DNA from: Paragorgia papillata
Taxonomy: Eukaryota > Cnidaria > Anthozoa > Scleralcyonacea > Coralliidae
DNA length: 64,000 nt
Direction of reading: 5' to 3'
Assembly (NCBI GenBank): GCA_035771165.1
Contig: JAWNZC010000001.1
Span: 2,350,001 to 2,414,000 of the forward strand
Positions 59,401-64,000 of this stretch are shown here, in pieces (the first letter of the stretch is position 1; each line of letters opens with the position of its first letter). Below the pieces are notes generated by a model that worked only from the letters and a program-made list of their open reading frames with translations, searched no databases and was not told where the DNA came from. Made by a program: the position numbers and the translations under genes.

Positions 59401-61673
59401 AATGGAAACAGACAATGAAAAGTGAGCAAAAGTTAAGCTAAGCTAACTTTATTAACATTATTTAAGCTCTTTTTGGAAAGATTAATTGTTTCGATATAAT
59501 ATATAATTTATAGACCTTTGGCTCGGGGAATTCGATGAAATATTACCCCTCGGGCGAACCTCGGGGTAATATTTCATCGCCCGAGGGATATTTCATCGCC
59601 CGAGGGGTAATATTTCATCGAATTCCTCTCGCTCCAGGTCTATAAATGCTAAATGTTAATGTAGCATACCTTCTTGGGGAATACTGTATAAGGTAATTTC
59701 CCAGAACGTAAAGCATAACTATTCTGAACATGGCATAATTTTACTGATTAATTTTATAACACAGCATAACTTCCCAAAACGTAGCTTAACGTCTCTGAAC
59801 GTAGCGTAACTACTAAATAATATTACAAGTTATGTTTTAATATATGAATGTGCTTTCAATAGTACATGATTATTTACTGAATTCGGGCAACAAAGAGTAC
59901 TATTGATTTGATTTAATTTAATTTAACACATGTCAATTATCTACTTAACCAGCTAAAATTAAATGTATTAATTGGAAAGTCAAAAAATCAAAAACAAAAT
60001 TCAAAGATACACCAAAATTCAGAGAAAGGCCAAGATATGGCCACCCAAGTAACTAAGAAATTAATCATAAAAATATCAATTGGAATTATACTATCAAAGT
60101 AAGGCTAAGGATTAAAAACAAAAGGAAAGCGATCATAGTACAAATTGGAACAATGACTATCTTAAAGTAGGTTAGTTAATGTGAAGAACGTATATTGTAT
60201 GTAAAGAGCTCCACAATCTTGTAATAAGGACGAAATATAAATATTTGAGAACATCAATATAGGCAAATGAAATAGGTCATCATTATTGTATAAGCTCGGG
60301 CCTCTTGCAAGCTGGGCCTGTAGGCTACAGGCTTTAGCCTACAAACTACTGTAGTGGTCATATTCAGCACAATTTAAAACTGAAGCTTAAAATTTCCTGC
60401 AAGTGGTGCTCACATGCTTGACTATTTTTTCCACGTCTGCACTTTAATAATTAGGGAGCTTTAGATTTGACTACAAACAACTATGAGTATGACTATGAGA
60501 TTTGTCATTGTATGCACAATCTTGTTTTGCCATCTCATACTGATGTGATAAATTTTAATTGTCATGTTTTTCAGTACAAGATTTTCAGGGGTGAAACTAG
60601 CCCTTTTCCATTGGGAGGGGGGGGGGGCAGTGTAGGGAGAATTGCCCTGCTAGAATCTATGGTGCCCTGCAGCTCCGTATATAAAATTTACCGAAATGTA
60701 TATATGGAAGCCTGCCTCAATCTACATGCATTTGAACTAAATTCCTATTGTCTGGTATGTGATGGCAAAGTGGCAATTAACACAAAGTCAATCAAGATAT
60801 GGTCTGGAAACTCGGCAAACTTCAAAGCGCCTATAATGAGCTGTGAGCTGTGAGCTGTGAGCTTTGTTTTAGGTTTATTAATATTTAAATAGCATGGTTG
60901 AGTGATTGAACTGAAACATTGCTATTGGGCAATTCGTTATTATACTAAAATACAACGTGTTCAGTGACCGTGCATTATTTTTTCTGGATGTAAATATGTA
61001 AATGTAATCATAACTTTTTTGCCCATTTTCTAAATTTTACTCTGATTGCCCTGCCAATCAAGGTTTGTAGTATTTTTATTTTTTTTTGGGGGGGGGGGGG
61101 GGGGGGGGGTGTCACATCCCCACACCCTAGTTAAGTTCTGCCCCTGAAGATTTTCCATAAACCCATACTCAGATGAAATGCTACAGGCTTATCATGTCAG
61201 CTACAAGATGGTGAAACAAGATTGTTAAGACTCCTCAAATAGTCCGTACTTTTCCCAAAGTACTAATTAGTTATTACATTTTTGCCACAATAGTCACATG
61301 ATATTTATTAAAGCATATAGCTGCATAGGTTTAAATGCTTTATTAAAACAATTATTGACGCGCATAAATGAAACTAGTTTGGCCAAAAGGTTTGTTTGAA
61401 GTAAGAAGAGTATTTTCTTTAAGATCGGGTTATAGTTGAGTATAATAATACAATTAATACAACACCGAATGGACACGCAAAAACATACCCAGTCTCGTTG
61501 ACCTGATTCGAAAATCTCCCCCACGCCACGGCACCTTCTAAATAATCCGCCTCGATGTAAAGTTCGTTGGTCTTAGCATCGTAAAAAGCGCTAGCATACG
61601 TCGGATCGTCCGCTCTGGAAAAACCAAGAACAAAAACGACGAAACAAACGATTGACAAGTGAAGAACCTTCAT
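37881..61673 (-). CDS. PLBD: Phospholipase B-like protein (PLBD family), complete 11-exon gene
   Basis: Assembled by hand. CDS = 61673-61489, 53999-53756, 49890-49796, 47526-47306, 46147-46056, 44774-44617, 41286-41274, 40736-40585, 39862-39710, 38826-38667, 38087-37881. That is 1680 nt, 559 residues, in line with about 550-590 for the family. All ten introns have GT/AG and compatible phases. Residues 1 to about 22 are a signal peptide (MKVLHLSIVCFVVFVLGFSRA). The Ntn-hydrolase core follows: GAVAWGRF, RAAGMVEGFLT, and the autoprocessing site GQGSCSALIKLLP, with C205 the expected nucleophile. Then DTWNTYSSMLR, FSSYPGILFSADDFY, MVANR-like VVANRRA, SKYNSGTYNNQWMVLDYKQF, LWVLEQLPGM, FKRDQTSVVDLESM, YKHDPLSKC, RCDLNPANG and SGPTFDQQPVFQWS. 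Family members are secreted or lysosomal amidase/phospholipases activated by self-cleavage. PLBD1 versus PLBD2 is not resolved. Confidence 0.92.
38250..38420. repeat. Short version of the 24-bp minisatellite in the last PLBD intron
   Basis: Five to seven degenerate ACAGTTGACAGCACAACATTG units, in the same relative place as the large array at 29345-30470. It is probably what the array expanded from after the exon duplication. Confidence 0.75.
38667..38826 (-). CDS. PLBD exon 10
   Basis: Acceptor AAAACAG, donor GTAAAA. It completes the AG|G arginine codon from exon 9, then YNDYKHDPLSKCNC, RCDLNPANGKYPFEA and LGHREHGGTDSK. The HxxHGG motif is conserved in the family and lost in the downstream duplicate. 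Confidence 0.9.
38870..39500. repeat. Inverted-repeat remnants in PLBD intron 9
   Basis: AACCCTTAGAAAACAACCTATTGTAGTAGTTTG (about 39164) recurs inverted near 39340 (CAAACTACTACAATAGG). An outer pair (GTTTGATATGTAAATTAA at about 38960 and its inverse near 39440) makes a roughly 630-bp MITE distantly like TTAA family A. No coding sequence. Confidence 0.6.
39710..39862 (-). CDS. PLBD exon 9
   Basis: Acceptor ATTCTAG, donor GTATAT. Reads FFPTIFNTSGFPAYVKKYG, SWFDYNLTPRAQIFKRDQ and TSVVDLESMLKLMR. 153 bp, starting one base into the codon split with exon 8. The motif order matches the PLBD core. Confidence 0.9.
40585..40736 (-). CDS. PLBD exon 8
   Basis: Acceptor TTACTTTCAG, donor GTAAGC. Reads WMVLDYKQFTPGKPVVPG, LWVLEQLPGMIQMGDMSLH and GYWASYNVP. 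Strong PLBD signature (WxVxDYKxFxPG, LWVLEQxPG). Confidence 0.92.
41067..41092. repeat. Poly-G tract and adjacent palindrome
   Basis: About 24 G, followed by the palindrome AGTGTCACGATTTTGCACA...TGTGCAAAATCGTGACACT (41093-41138). Confidence 0.85.
41274..41286 (-). CDS. PLBD exon 7, a 13-nt microexon
   Basis: The sequence TTACAACAACCAA lies between a strong acceptor (CCCCCTCTATTTCATCTTCAAG) and donor GTAAGTTG. It completes the AC|T threonine codon from exon 6 and adds Tyr-Asn-Asn-Gln in phase with Trp of exon 8, giving SGTYNNQWMV, exactly what the family needs there. Without it the frame would break. Confidence 0.85.
41353..41448. repeat. CAGA microsatellite
   Basis: 24 uninterrupted CAGA units in PLBD intron 6, between exon 6 and the microexon. 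Confidence 0.95.
42491..42925 (+). mobile_element. 3' end of a truncated CR1/L2-like LINE
   Basis: The frame 42500-42685 reads LRLPKPRLDIMKKSISYQG, SVLWNSLDNDIRTSS, LLKERYKQF and a stop. This is the stereotyped C-terminal tail of CR1/L2-type LINE ORF2 (LPKPxxxxxKxSxxYxGxxLWNSL). A 3' UTR follows to about 42925, ending in AATAAATG and TATG repeats. 5'-truncated, as usual for LINE insertions. Confidence 0.75.
43103..43172. repeat. AAAAC microsatellite
   Basis: About 14 AAAAC units in a PLBD intron. Confidence 0.95.
43328..43614 (+). mobile_element. tRNA-derived SINE, copy 1
   Basis: The head GTTGGTGGCACAGTGGTTAG is a polymerase III A box (TGGCACAGTGG), and GGGTTCAATTCC is a B box 35 bp later. 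The body has GGTTTCCTCCGGGTACTCC and the tail ends with GATTAGTTTAGTTTTT. A second copy at 49432-49735 is about 90% alike by eye. It is not a tRNA gene: no cloverleaf acceptor stem closes. Confidence 0.85.
43680..44085. repeat. Foldback MITE
   Basis: The left arm (GCATAATCCCAAAGATGTTATGG ... GAGCGCCGCCATTAAAGTGG) and its inverse (CCACTTTAATGGCGGCGCTC ... CCATAATATCTTTAGGATTATGC), about 180 bp each, with TGACGTCATA near the centre. Confidence 0.8.
44215..44410. repeat. Inverted repeat MITE
   Basis: TAATATCATGTTTGCGGG...CCTCCGTTGATGTCAAACC and the inverse GGTTTGACGTCAACGGAGG...CCCGCAAACATGATATTA. Confidence 0.75.
44424..44550. repeat. Near-perfect foldback
   Basis: AGCATAAAAAGATGTGATTAGCTA...CGTCCCGCTCGAT and the inverse ATCGAGCGGGACG...TAGCTAATACACCTCTTTTTATGCT. 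Directly downstream (minus sense) of PLBD exon 6. Confidence 0.8.
44617..44774 (-). CDS. PLBD exon 6
   Basis: Acceptor GTCTATAG, donor GTATGT. Reads VTQETTNDNYNNDLWQY, QSVMEWVRTVVANRRAHDG and WVSLFSKYNSG, ending two bases into the Thr codon that the microexon completes. 158 bp. Confidence 0.9.
44940..45720. repeat. Cluster of inverted repeats in PLBD intron 5
   Basis: GGAAACATCGAGTTTTACGG / CCGTAAAACTCGATGTTTC (about 44980-45080) and TGACGTCAGAGGGAAAC units in two copies near 45492-45550. Outer copies of CAACAAGCGTTTTGTTATATACCAAAGAC and the inverse bracket the cluster. No coding sequence. Confidence 0.65.
45749..45793. repeat. TTCG microsatellite
   Basis: About 11 GTTC units. Confidence 0.95.
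46056..46147 (-). CDS. PLBD exon 5
   Basis: Acceptor ATTTTTTTAG, donor GTACTA. Reads VLHIVAQNQSFSSYPGILF, SADDFYMLSSGL. 92 bp, taking two bases for the codon split with exon 4 and ending in phase 0. SSYPGxLxSxDDFY is a hallmark of the family. Confidence 0.88.
46190..46340. repeat. Inverted repeat
   Basis: AAAGGCTTATTAACCGAG...CGGGAAAGTATT and the inverse AATACTTTCCCG...CGAGGTTAATAAGCCTTTT. Confidence 0.75.
46962..47200. repeat. Poly-G tract and GGGGGCATGCTCCCC repeat fragment
   Basis: About 20 G at 46962-46981, then a segment with GGTCCGGGGGCATGCTCCCC and ATAGCATTTCCTGCATTTTG that recurs, diverged, near 52120-52220 and 61790-61865: a dispersed repeat, family unknown. Confidence 0.6.
47306..47526 (-). 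CDS. PLBD exon 4 with the autoprocessing site
   Basis: Acceptor AACATTAAG, donor GTACTG. Reads LMQLIGGINDVEEAVLNRT, then VVGQGSCSALIKLLPNN and ISQDTWNTYSSMLRVYK. The Cys after Ser in GSCSALIK is the N-terminal nucleophile exposed by self-cleavage in PLBD proteins. 221 bp. Confidence 0.92.
48147..48976. mobile_element. 830-bp foldback element with internal palindromic units
   Basis: The left end TAATACCATGATCGCCTCGG and right end CCGAGGCGATCATGGTATTA are exact inverted repeats, and the arms extend over about 400 bp. The inside repeats AAATTAGAAGACAAAG and CCCTCATCAACATGCACGGG several times in both orientations. No coding content. Confidence 0.85.
49432..49735 (+). mobile_element. tRNA-derived SINE, copy 2
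   Basis: Same head (GTTGGTGGCACAGTGGTTAG; B box GGGTTCGATTCC), body and tail as the copy at 43328. A few small indels, for example an inserted TTA after the A box. Confidence 0.85.
49796..49890 (-). CDS. PLBD exon 3
   Basis: Acceptor TTTTTTTATAG, donor GTGAGT. Reads VKLLYEQLDGLLEGYMASE, LSITEPLSYFDFA. 95 bp, phase 0 to 2. It matches the LLxLxGLxxGY segment of PLBD proteins. Confidence 0.88.
50908..51153. mobile_element. MITE with CATAGGCGTAGCAG ends
   Basis: Ends CATAGGCGTAGCAG and CTGCTACGCCTATG, flanked by 8-bp near-duplications TTTAGAGA / TTTAGACA. 8-bp duplications suggest a hAT-type MITE. The inside has GGGCAGAGATTTTTGCCCG. Confidence 0.7.
51420..51933. mobile_element. MITE with TTAA target duplication (family A), second copy
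   Basis: Ends AGGGTATTGGCAATAAAAATTA and the inverse TAATTTTTATTGCCAATACCT, with TTAA at 51416-51419 and 51934-51937. Same family as 18613-18986, about 140 bp longer. Confidence 0.82.
52330..52530. repeat. Inverted repeat
   Basis: TTTCAGTCGGTTTCAGGTTGC...GACGGAAATGTTTAGAAGTTCGTTCC and the inverse GGAACGAAGTTCTAAACATTTCCGTC...CGACTGTAAAG. Confidence 0.75.
52540..52915. repeat. Inverted repeat MITE rich in CGATTTGTG
   Basis: AGCTACGGTTACACACACCG...ATTGCGAGATAAATCGG and the inverse CCGATTTATCTCGCAAT...CGGTGTGTGTAACTATAGCT. The inside repeats CGATTTGTG / CACAAATCG. Confidence 0.8.
52967..53700 (+). mobile_element. 5S rRNA-related SINE
   Basis: 52976-53035 resembles the 5S rRNA internal promoter (CTGAAGTTAAGCCTGG, GGGATTAGTACTTGGATGGGTGAC). 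A non-5S body follows to a 3' end with CCCTCAATAAATAAAG at about 53680-53700. The 5S part is diverged and lacks the 5' and 3' ends of 5S RNA, so it is a SINE3-type or 5S-derived retroelement and not a 5S gene. The body may contain a second retroposon. Confidence 0.65.
53756..53999 (-). CDS. PLBD exon 2
   Basis: Acceptor TTTTTGCATGGTAG, donor GTAAAA. Reads WSFLEVHTKSTFPDNIQSRA, AGMVEGFLTADFILMQW, then FLDENAIFIAASIESNPSD and YWYQ. 244 bp. The AAGMVEGFLT stretch is a family hallmark. Confidence 0.92.
54132..57640 (-). mobile_element. Ty3/gypsy-type LTR retrotransposon remnant in PLBD intron 1
   Basis: Minus orientation. Pol is largely present, gag and the 5' LTR are missing. A candidate 3' LTR starts TGTGATATTATAATACC at 54296, just after a purine-rich tract AAGGAAAGGGGAGA, includes TATAAAAG and TATAAAGGGAC, and ends ACA near 54132 (alternatively at about 54202). 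The 5' side stops inside the protease region at about 57640, where the tandem array begins. Confidence 0.85.
54552..57640 (-). pseudogene. Gypsy pol: protease end, RT, RNase H, integrase (frameshifted)
   Basis: From 57640: the protease C-terminal part with VILGTPACHALGII. After a frame change near 57200, the long frame 57235-55166 holds the reverse transcriptase (PWCHPIVIAPKKD, LRICIDFTHLN, catalytic IVDDILVYA), RNase H (TLLATDASRLHG, AADALSRFP) and the start of integrase (HH-CC: HEGHQGI, CSRCATLL; first Asp in LGADLYSL, second in VVSDGG). A frame change near 55190 leads to the third integrase segment (SSPTHAQSNGKAEAVKN, catalytic E); another near 55010 leads to the C-terminal SH3-like domain (LQIGSRVAIRS) ending SPYYLRKRKK. 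At least three frame breaks, so it is dead. Confidence 0.88.
57641..59850. repeat. Diverged tandem array (CATAACTTTAGGGTAATTTCT / GAACGTATAGCGTAAC units)
   Basis: Irregular repeats of roughly 20-55 bp built from CATAACTT, TAGGGTAATTTCT, AGAACGTATAGCGTAAC and TCTCTAAACATA. A higher-order copy of about 150 bp is seen at 58001-58150 and again at 58750-58902. Interrupted by foldbacks at 58151-58663 and about 59110-59660 (GAATTCGATGAAATATTACCCC units). Related words near 54140-54200 suggest the gypsy element landed inside the array. Confidence 0.8.
58151..58663. mobile_element. 513-bp insertion in the tandem array (two abutting inverted repeats)
   Basis: Compared with the uninterrupted copy at 58902/58903, exactly this segment is extra. 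It has TTATTATATGGCAC...GTGCCATATAATAA (58147-58487), and CTACTTAATAACCTCG...GGTAAAATATTAAACCTCGG with its inverse. No coding content. Confidence 0.75.
59851..60585. other. PLBD intron 1, no feature seen
   Basis: AT-rich sequence without coding signal or strong repeats. Confidence 0.5.
60586..61146. mobile_element. Non-autonomous hAT element (MITE)
   Basis: Ends CAGGGGTGAAACTAG and a related inverted end CTAGTTAAGTTCTGCCCCTG, with a perfect 8-bp target duplication AAGATTTT (60578-60585, 61147-61154). Length 561 bp, with poly-G tracts at about 60619-60630 and 61088-61110. Non-coding. Confidence 0.88.
61489..61673 (-). CDS. PLBD exon 1 with signal peptide
   Basis: ATG at 61673-61671. Hydrophobic signal MKVLHLSIVCFVVFVLGFSRA, then DDPTYASAFYDAKTNELY and LEGAVAWGRFSNQVNETG. 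Donor GTATGT at 61488. GAVAWGxFxxxxxETGW is the usual N-terminal PLBD block once exon 2 is joined. The frame is open for 25 codons upstream but has no earlier ATG in good context. Confidence 0.92.
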
Positions 61674-62980
61674 GATTGTCGCAAAGCGGAACAGATTACA
61701 GATGCGGAAATGATTGGACTCGTTCGTTATACACTCGGGATAAGTCAAGGATTTTGAAAGGGGGGGGAGCCGAAATCGAAAAATTTTTAGGGGTCCGGGG
61801 GCATGCTCCCCGGGAAATTATGAAATCGAGAGTCGCTGAAATGCTATTTCCTGGCTTTTGGAGGAAGATTTTAAAGGTTAAAAAACGTCATAGATACTCA
61901 AAATGCATACACTCAGTAGATTGAATACAGTGTTTACAGTTTATTTCCTGACACAATGGCATATTGCATCAGTTTTGTAGTTACATGTCTGTTGTTTTAT
62001 ATCAAAAGGGGGGGAGCCCCCTGGCTACGTCCTGGGCTGAAACAGGGCCCCCAAAAAAATCAATTGAATTGAATTTTTTTAATCAACTCCTTAATAGTCT
62101 AGAACAGGGTCAGGGTTTCAAAATTTTCAAAGGTTGAAGATTATGGGGTATTGACACTATACTGAAATTAAGTTTCTCTAATTTTACGTAAAGGTATCTA
62201 CAGTGCGGTCTGCGCATGTGCACGAGTTTGTTTACATTTTACTGGTTTACTCGTGAAATGGTAAAAGATCTAGAAGTCCTTGTACAACTTTGCCGTATTT
62301 TTCTTCGTTTTCGGGATTTTTGTATCTGCGCAGCAGATATATTGCTATCGTGTTGTGTGTGTGTGCCACTGATCTCAATAAAACTGGATGGCGGGCATGA
62401 GGCCGGATTTTGCGTGCCAGTTGTATGATGACGTGACCACTACCCAAGATGGCTGCCACTGAAGTTCATAGCTTTCGTAGATTGAAAACAGACAAAAAGA
62501 GTTATTTTAAGAAAATTTAAACGAATGTAAGGACAGAAGAAGTACTTATTAAGGTTTAAGACGCTAATTTCTTGTATTTGTTTCTGTTACTGAGCTATAA
62601 AACCTTTAAATTTCGTTTTTCTTCAGTGCCGACAACGAAGAAACTTCACGATAATATAAACTGAAAAACAGACTATAAAATCTGCGAAGAATTCAATTCC
62701 AAGTCTTAAATTGTACCTTTTATAGTAATCTTAATGCCTTAACACTATCTCGTGTTGTGTACTTGCCATCTTTTGACTGTATTTGTTGTTAAACAGTGAA
62801 AACTAAACGAACCGGCATTTGTTGTTTGCTTTACAGCTTTCCCAAACTCCCCCCATAGAGATTGGTGGGAAAATTTGTTAACCACATGGCAGCCGCCAGC
62901 TAGGTAACCACTAAGACTTCTGCTTTCCTATTGGTTGAAATTTCGCGCGTTTTTAGTGGCTATGAGTGAAATTGCAATCG
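61674..62980. promoter_or_regulatory. Putative 5' flank/promoter region of PLBD
   Basis: The PLBD transcript would start here, but I see no convincing TATA box. A copy of the GGGGTCCGGGGGCATGCTCCCC repeat lies at about 61785-61865, and poly-G-containing repeat scraps continue to about 62030. No gene is seen. Confidence 0.4.
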
Positions 62981-64000
62981 TCATAAGTGGATTTAGCCCT
63001 GATGACGCGCGAGAATGAAATTAGTGGTTACCTGGCCCATATTTCTTTTGAAATTGGGCCAGGGTACCATTTCCATCCCCAGTTGCTAACATTGTTCCAG
63101 GCTACATTATCACAGGGAGCCCATCTTGGCAGCGCGATGGGTGGTCACCATTCTATGGGCCAGTTGCGAAAATGCAGCATTGAGGTCTTTCGCGCTAGGA
63201 ATCTGAAATCCATGATCTTAGTGCAGTGCTCTGACCCTTTTGAGCTACGGAAGCCGTTGTCGAAAGCTTATAGTCAACGAGTTCTATATATATATATTTT
63301 TGACACAGGTGAAAAGTTGGGTATATTACAACTGTAATATGGACCATTTCAGTCCGTTAAGCTTAGCTACATGCTCAGCTATAGAATATATCAAGACGTT
63401 GTTAACTTAACACACTAATATATACATGCAACTCGCGATTTCAGGGCTATAGACATTAGTCAATGTTTAAAATTTGCCTTACCTACAATGGTTTGAAATT
63501 TTATTTTCTCTGAAATATCTCCGCACAAAGTCAGAGATTCAAGCTCTTCGACGTCCGCAACCTACTTTAAACATCTCCACCCAAATCAAGACTATTAATT
63601 GACTTTATTACAGTGATTTTGCGCAGTCGTAATTGAGATGTAAATTTTTTTTCAAATAAGCATAAACAAATAGGAAAATGGTAGGAGTTTGTGTGGGCCT
63701 GGCTATAGTGTCAGTAATGGATGAATGCATGCACTATACAGAGCATGTCCATTACTTATTAGTCTCTTTCGCAGACGTCATGTCTCGCTCCCTGCATGAA
63801 CAGTTCTTTTCCAAATATAGTACTTTTAGCAATTCTTACAAAAACAAAATTCTTCTACAATTGTACAAAATTTTGAGTATAAGATTAATAAGAATATATA
63901 TATATATATACTTATAATATTAATCTTATACTCAATATTTTGTTTGATGTTACCAAAAGCTTATACAAGTTCTGTTTATATATAATGGTGCATGGTAATG
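62981..64000. other. No gene recognised; terminal hairpin at 63878-63938
   Basis: A 116-codon open frame at 62987-63337 has no recognisable motif and is probably chance or repeat-derived. At 63878-63938, GAGTATAAGATTAATAAGAATATA and its near inverse flank a TA run, forming a hairpin. Confidence 0.5.

Noticed and set aside
62987..63337. 116-codon plus-strand frame near the window end
   Set aside because: No recognisable motif, signal or neighbour; could be chance. I left it as unassigned sequence.

Overview
The window looks like nuclear DNA of an early-branching marine animal, most likely an anthozoan cnidarian (sea anemone, coral or corallimorph). It is AT-rich, has introns with GT/AG borders, and is crowded with animal transposons: microsatellite-flanked LINEs, hAT and TTAA-type DNA elements, Penelope-like remnants with hammerhead ribozymes, a Ty3/gypsy remnant, tRNA- and 5S-like SINEs, and many foldback MITEs. 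No bacterial, organellar or phage-like gene organisation is visible. The taxon is an inference; no mitochondrial or rRNA marker confirms it.

Layout. 1-12.3 kb: two related non-LTR retrotransposons in the same (minus) orientation, each bounded by ACTC/TGAG-type microsatellite. The first has an intact ORF1 and a frameshifted ORF2. The second is broken and is split by a 1.66-kb non-autonomous hAT element with a perfect 8-bp target duplication. 12.96-15.73 kb: a foldback element with arms of about 0.9 kb and a 9-10 bp target duplication. 15.9-17.4 kb: an intact intronless RING / TRAF-type zinc finger / kelch protein on the plus strand. 17.4-21.3 kb: MITEs and palindromes. 21.4-22.3 kb: an alpha-kinase domain gene with a frameshift close to its zinc-binding Cys motif. 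23.1-28.8 kb: hammerhead ribozyme motifs, a TA-flanked DNA transposon, and the GIY-YIG end of a Penelope-like element.

29.1-61.7 kb is dominated by one host gene on the minus strand that I assembled from 11 exons. It is a complete phospholipase B-like (PLBD) lysosomal/secreted hydrolase of 559 residues, with every splice phase consistent and a 13-nt microexon. Its last two exons are duplicated about 8 kb downstream (29.1-30.8 kb). Between the two sets lies a nested insertion: a hAT transposon inside a TTAA-flanked inverted-repeat element, all with target-site duplications. The PLBD introns hold the SINEs, MITEs, the gypsy pol remnant and a diverged tandem-repeat array. 61.7-64 kb: the 5' flank of PLBD; I recognise no gene there.

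Three genes can be called host genes: the RING-kelch gene (probably an E3 ubiquitin ligase), the alpha-kinase (probably disabled or mis-sequenced) and PLBD. Nothing suggests that they form a pathway; they are neighbours in a transposon-rich region.
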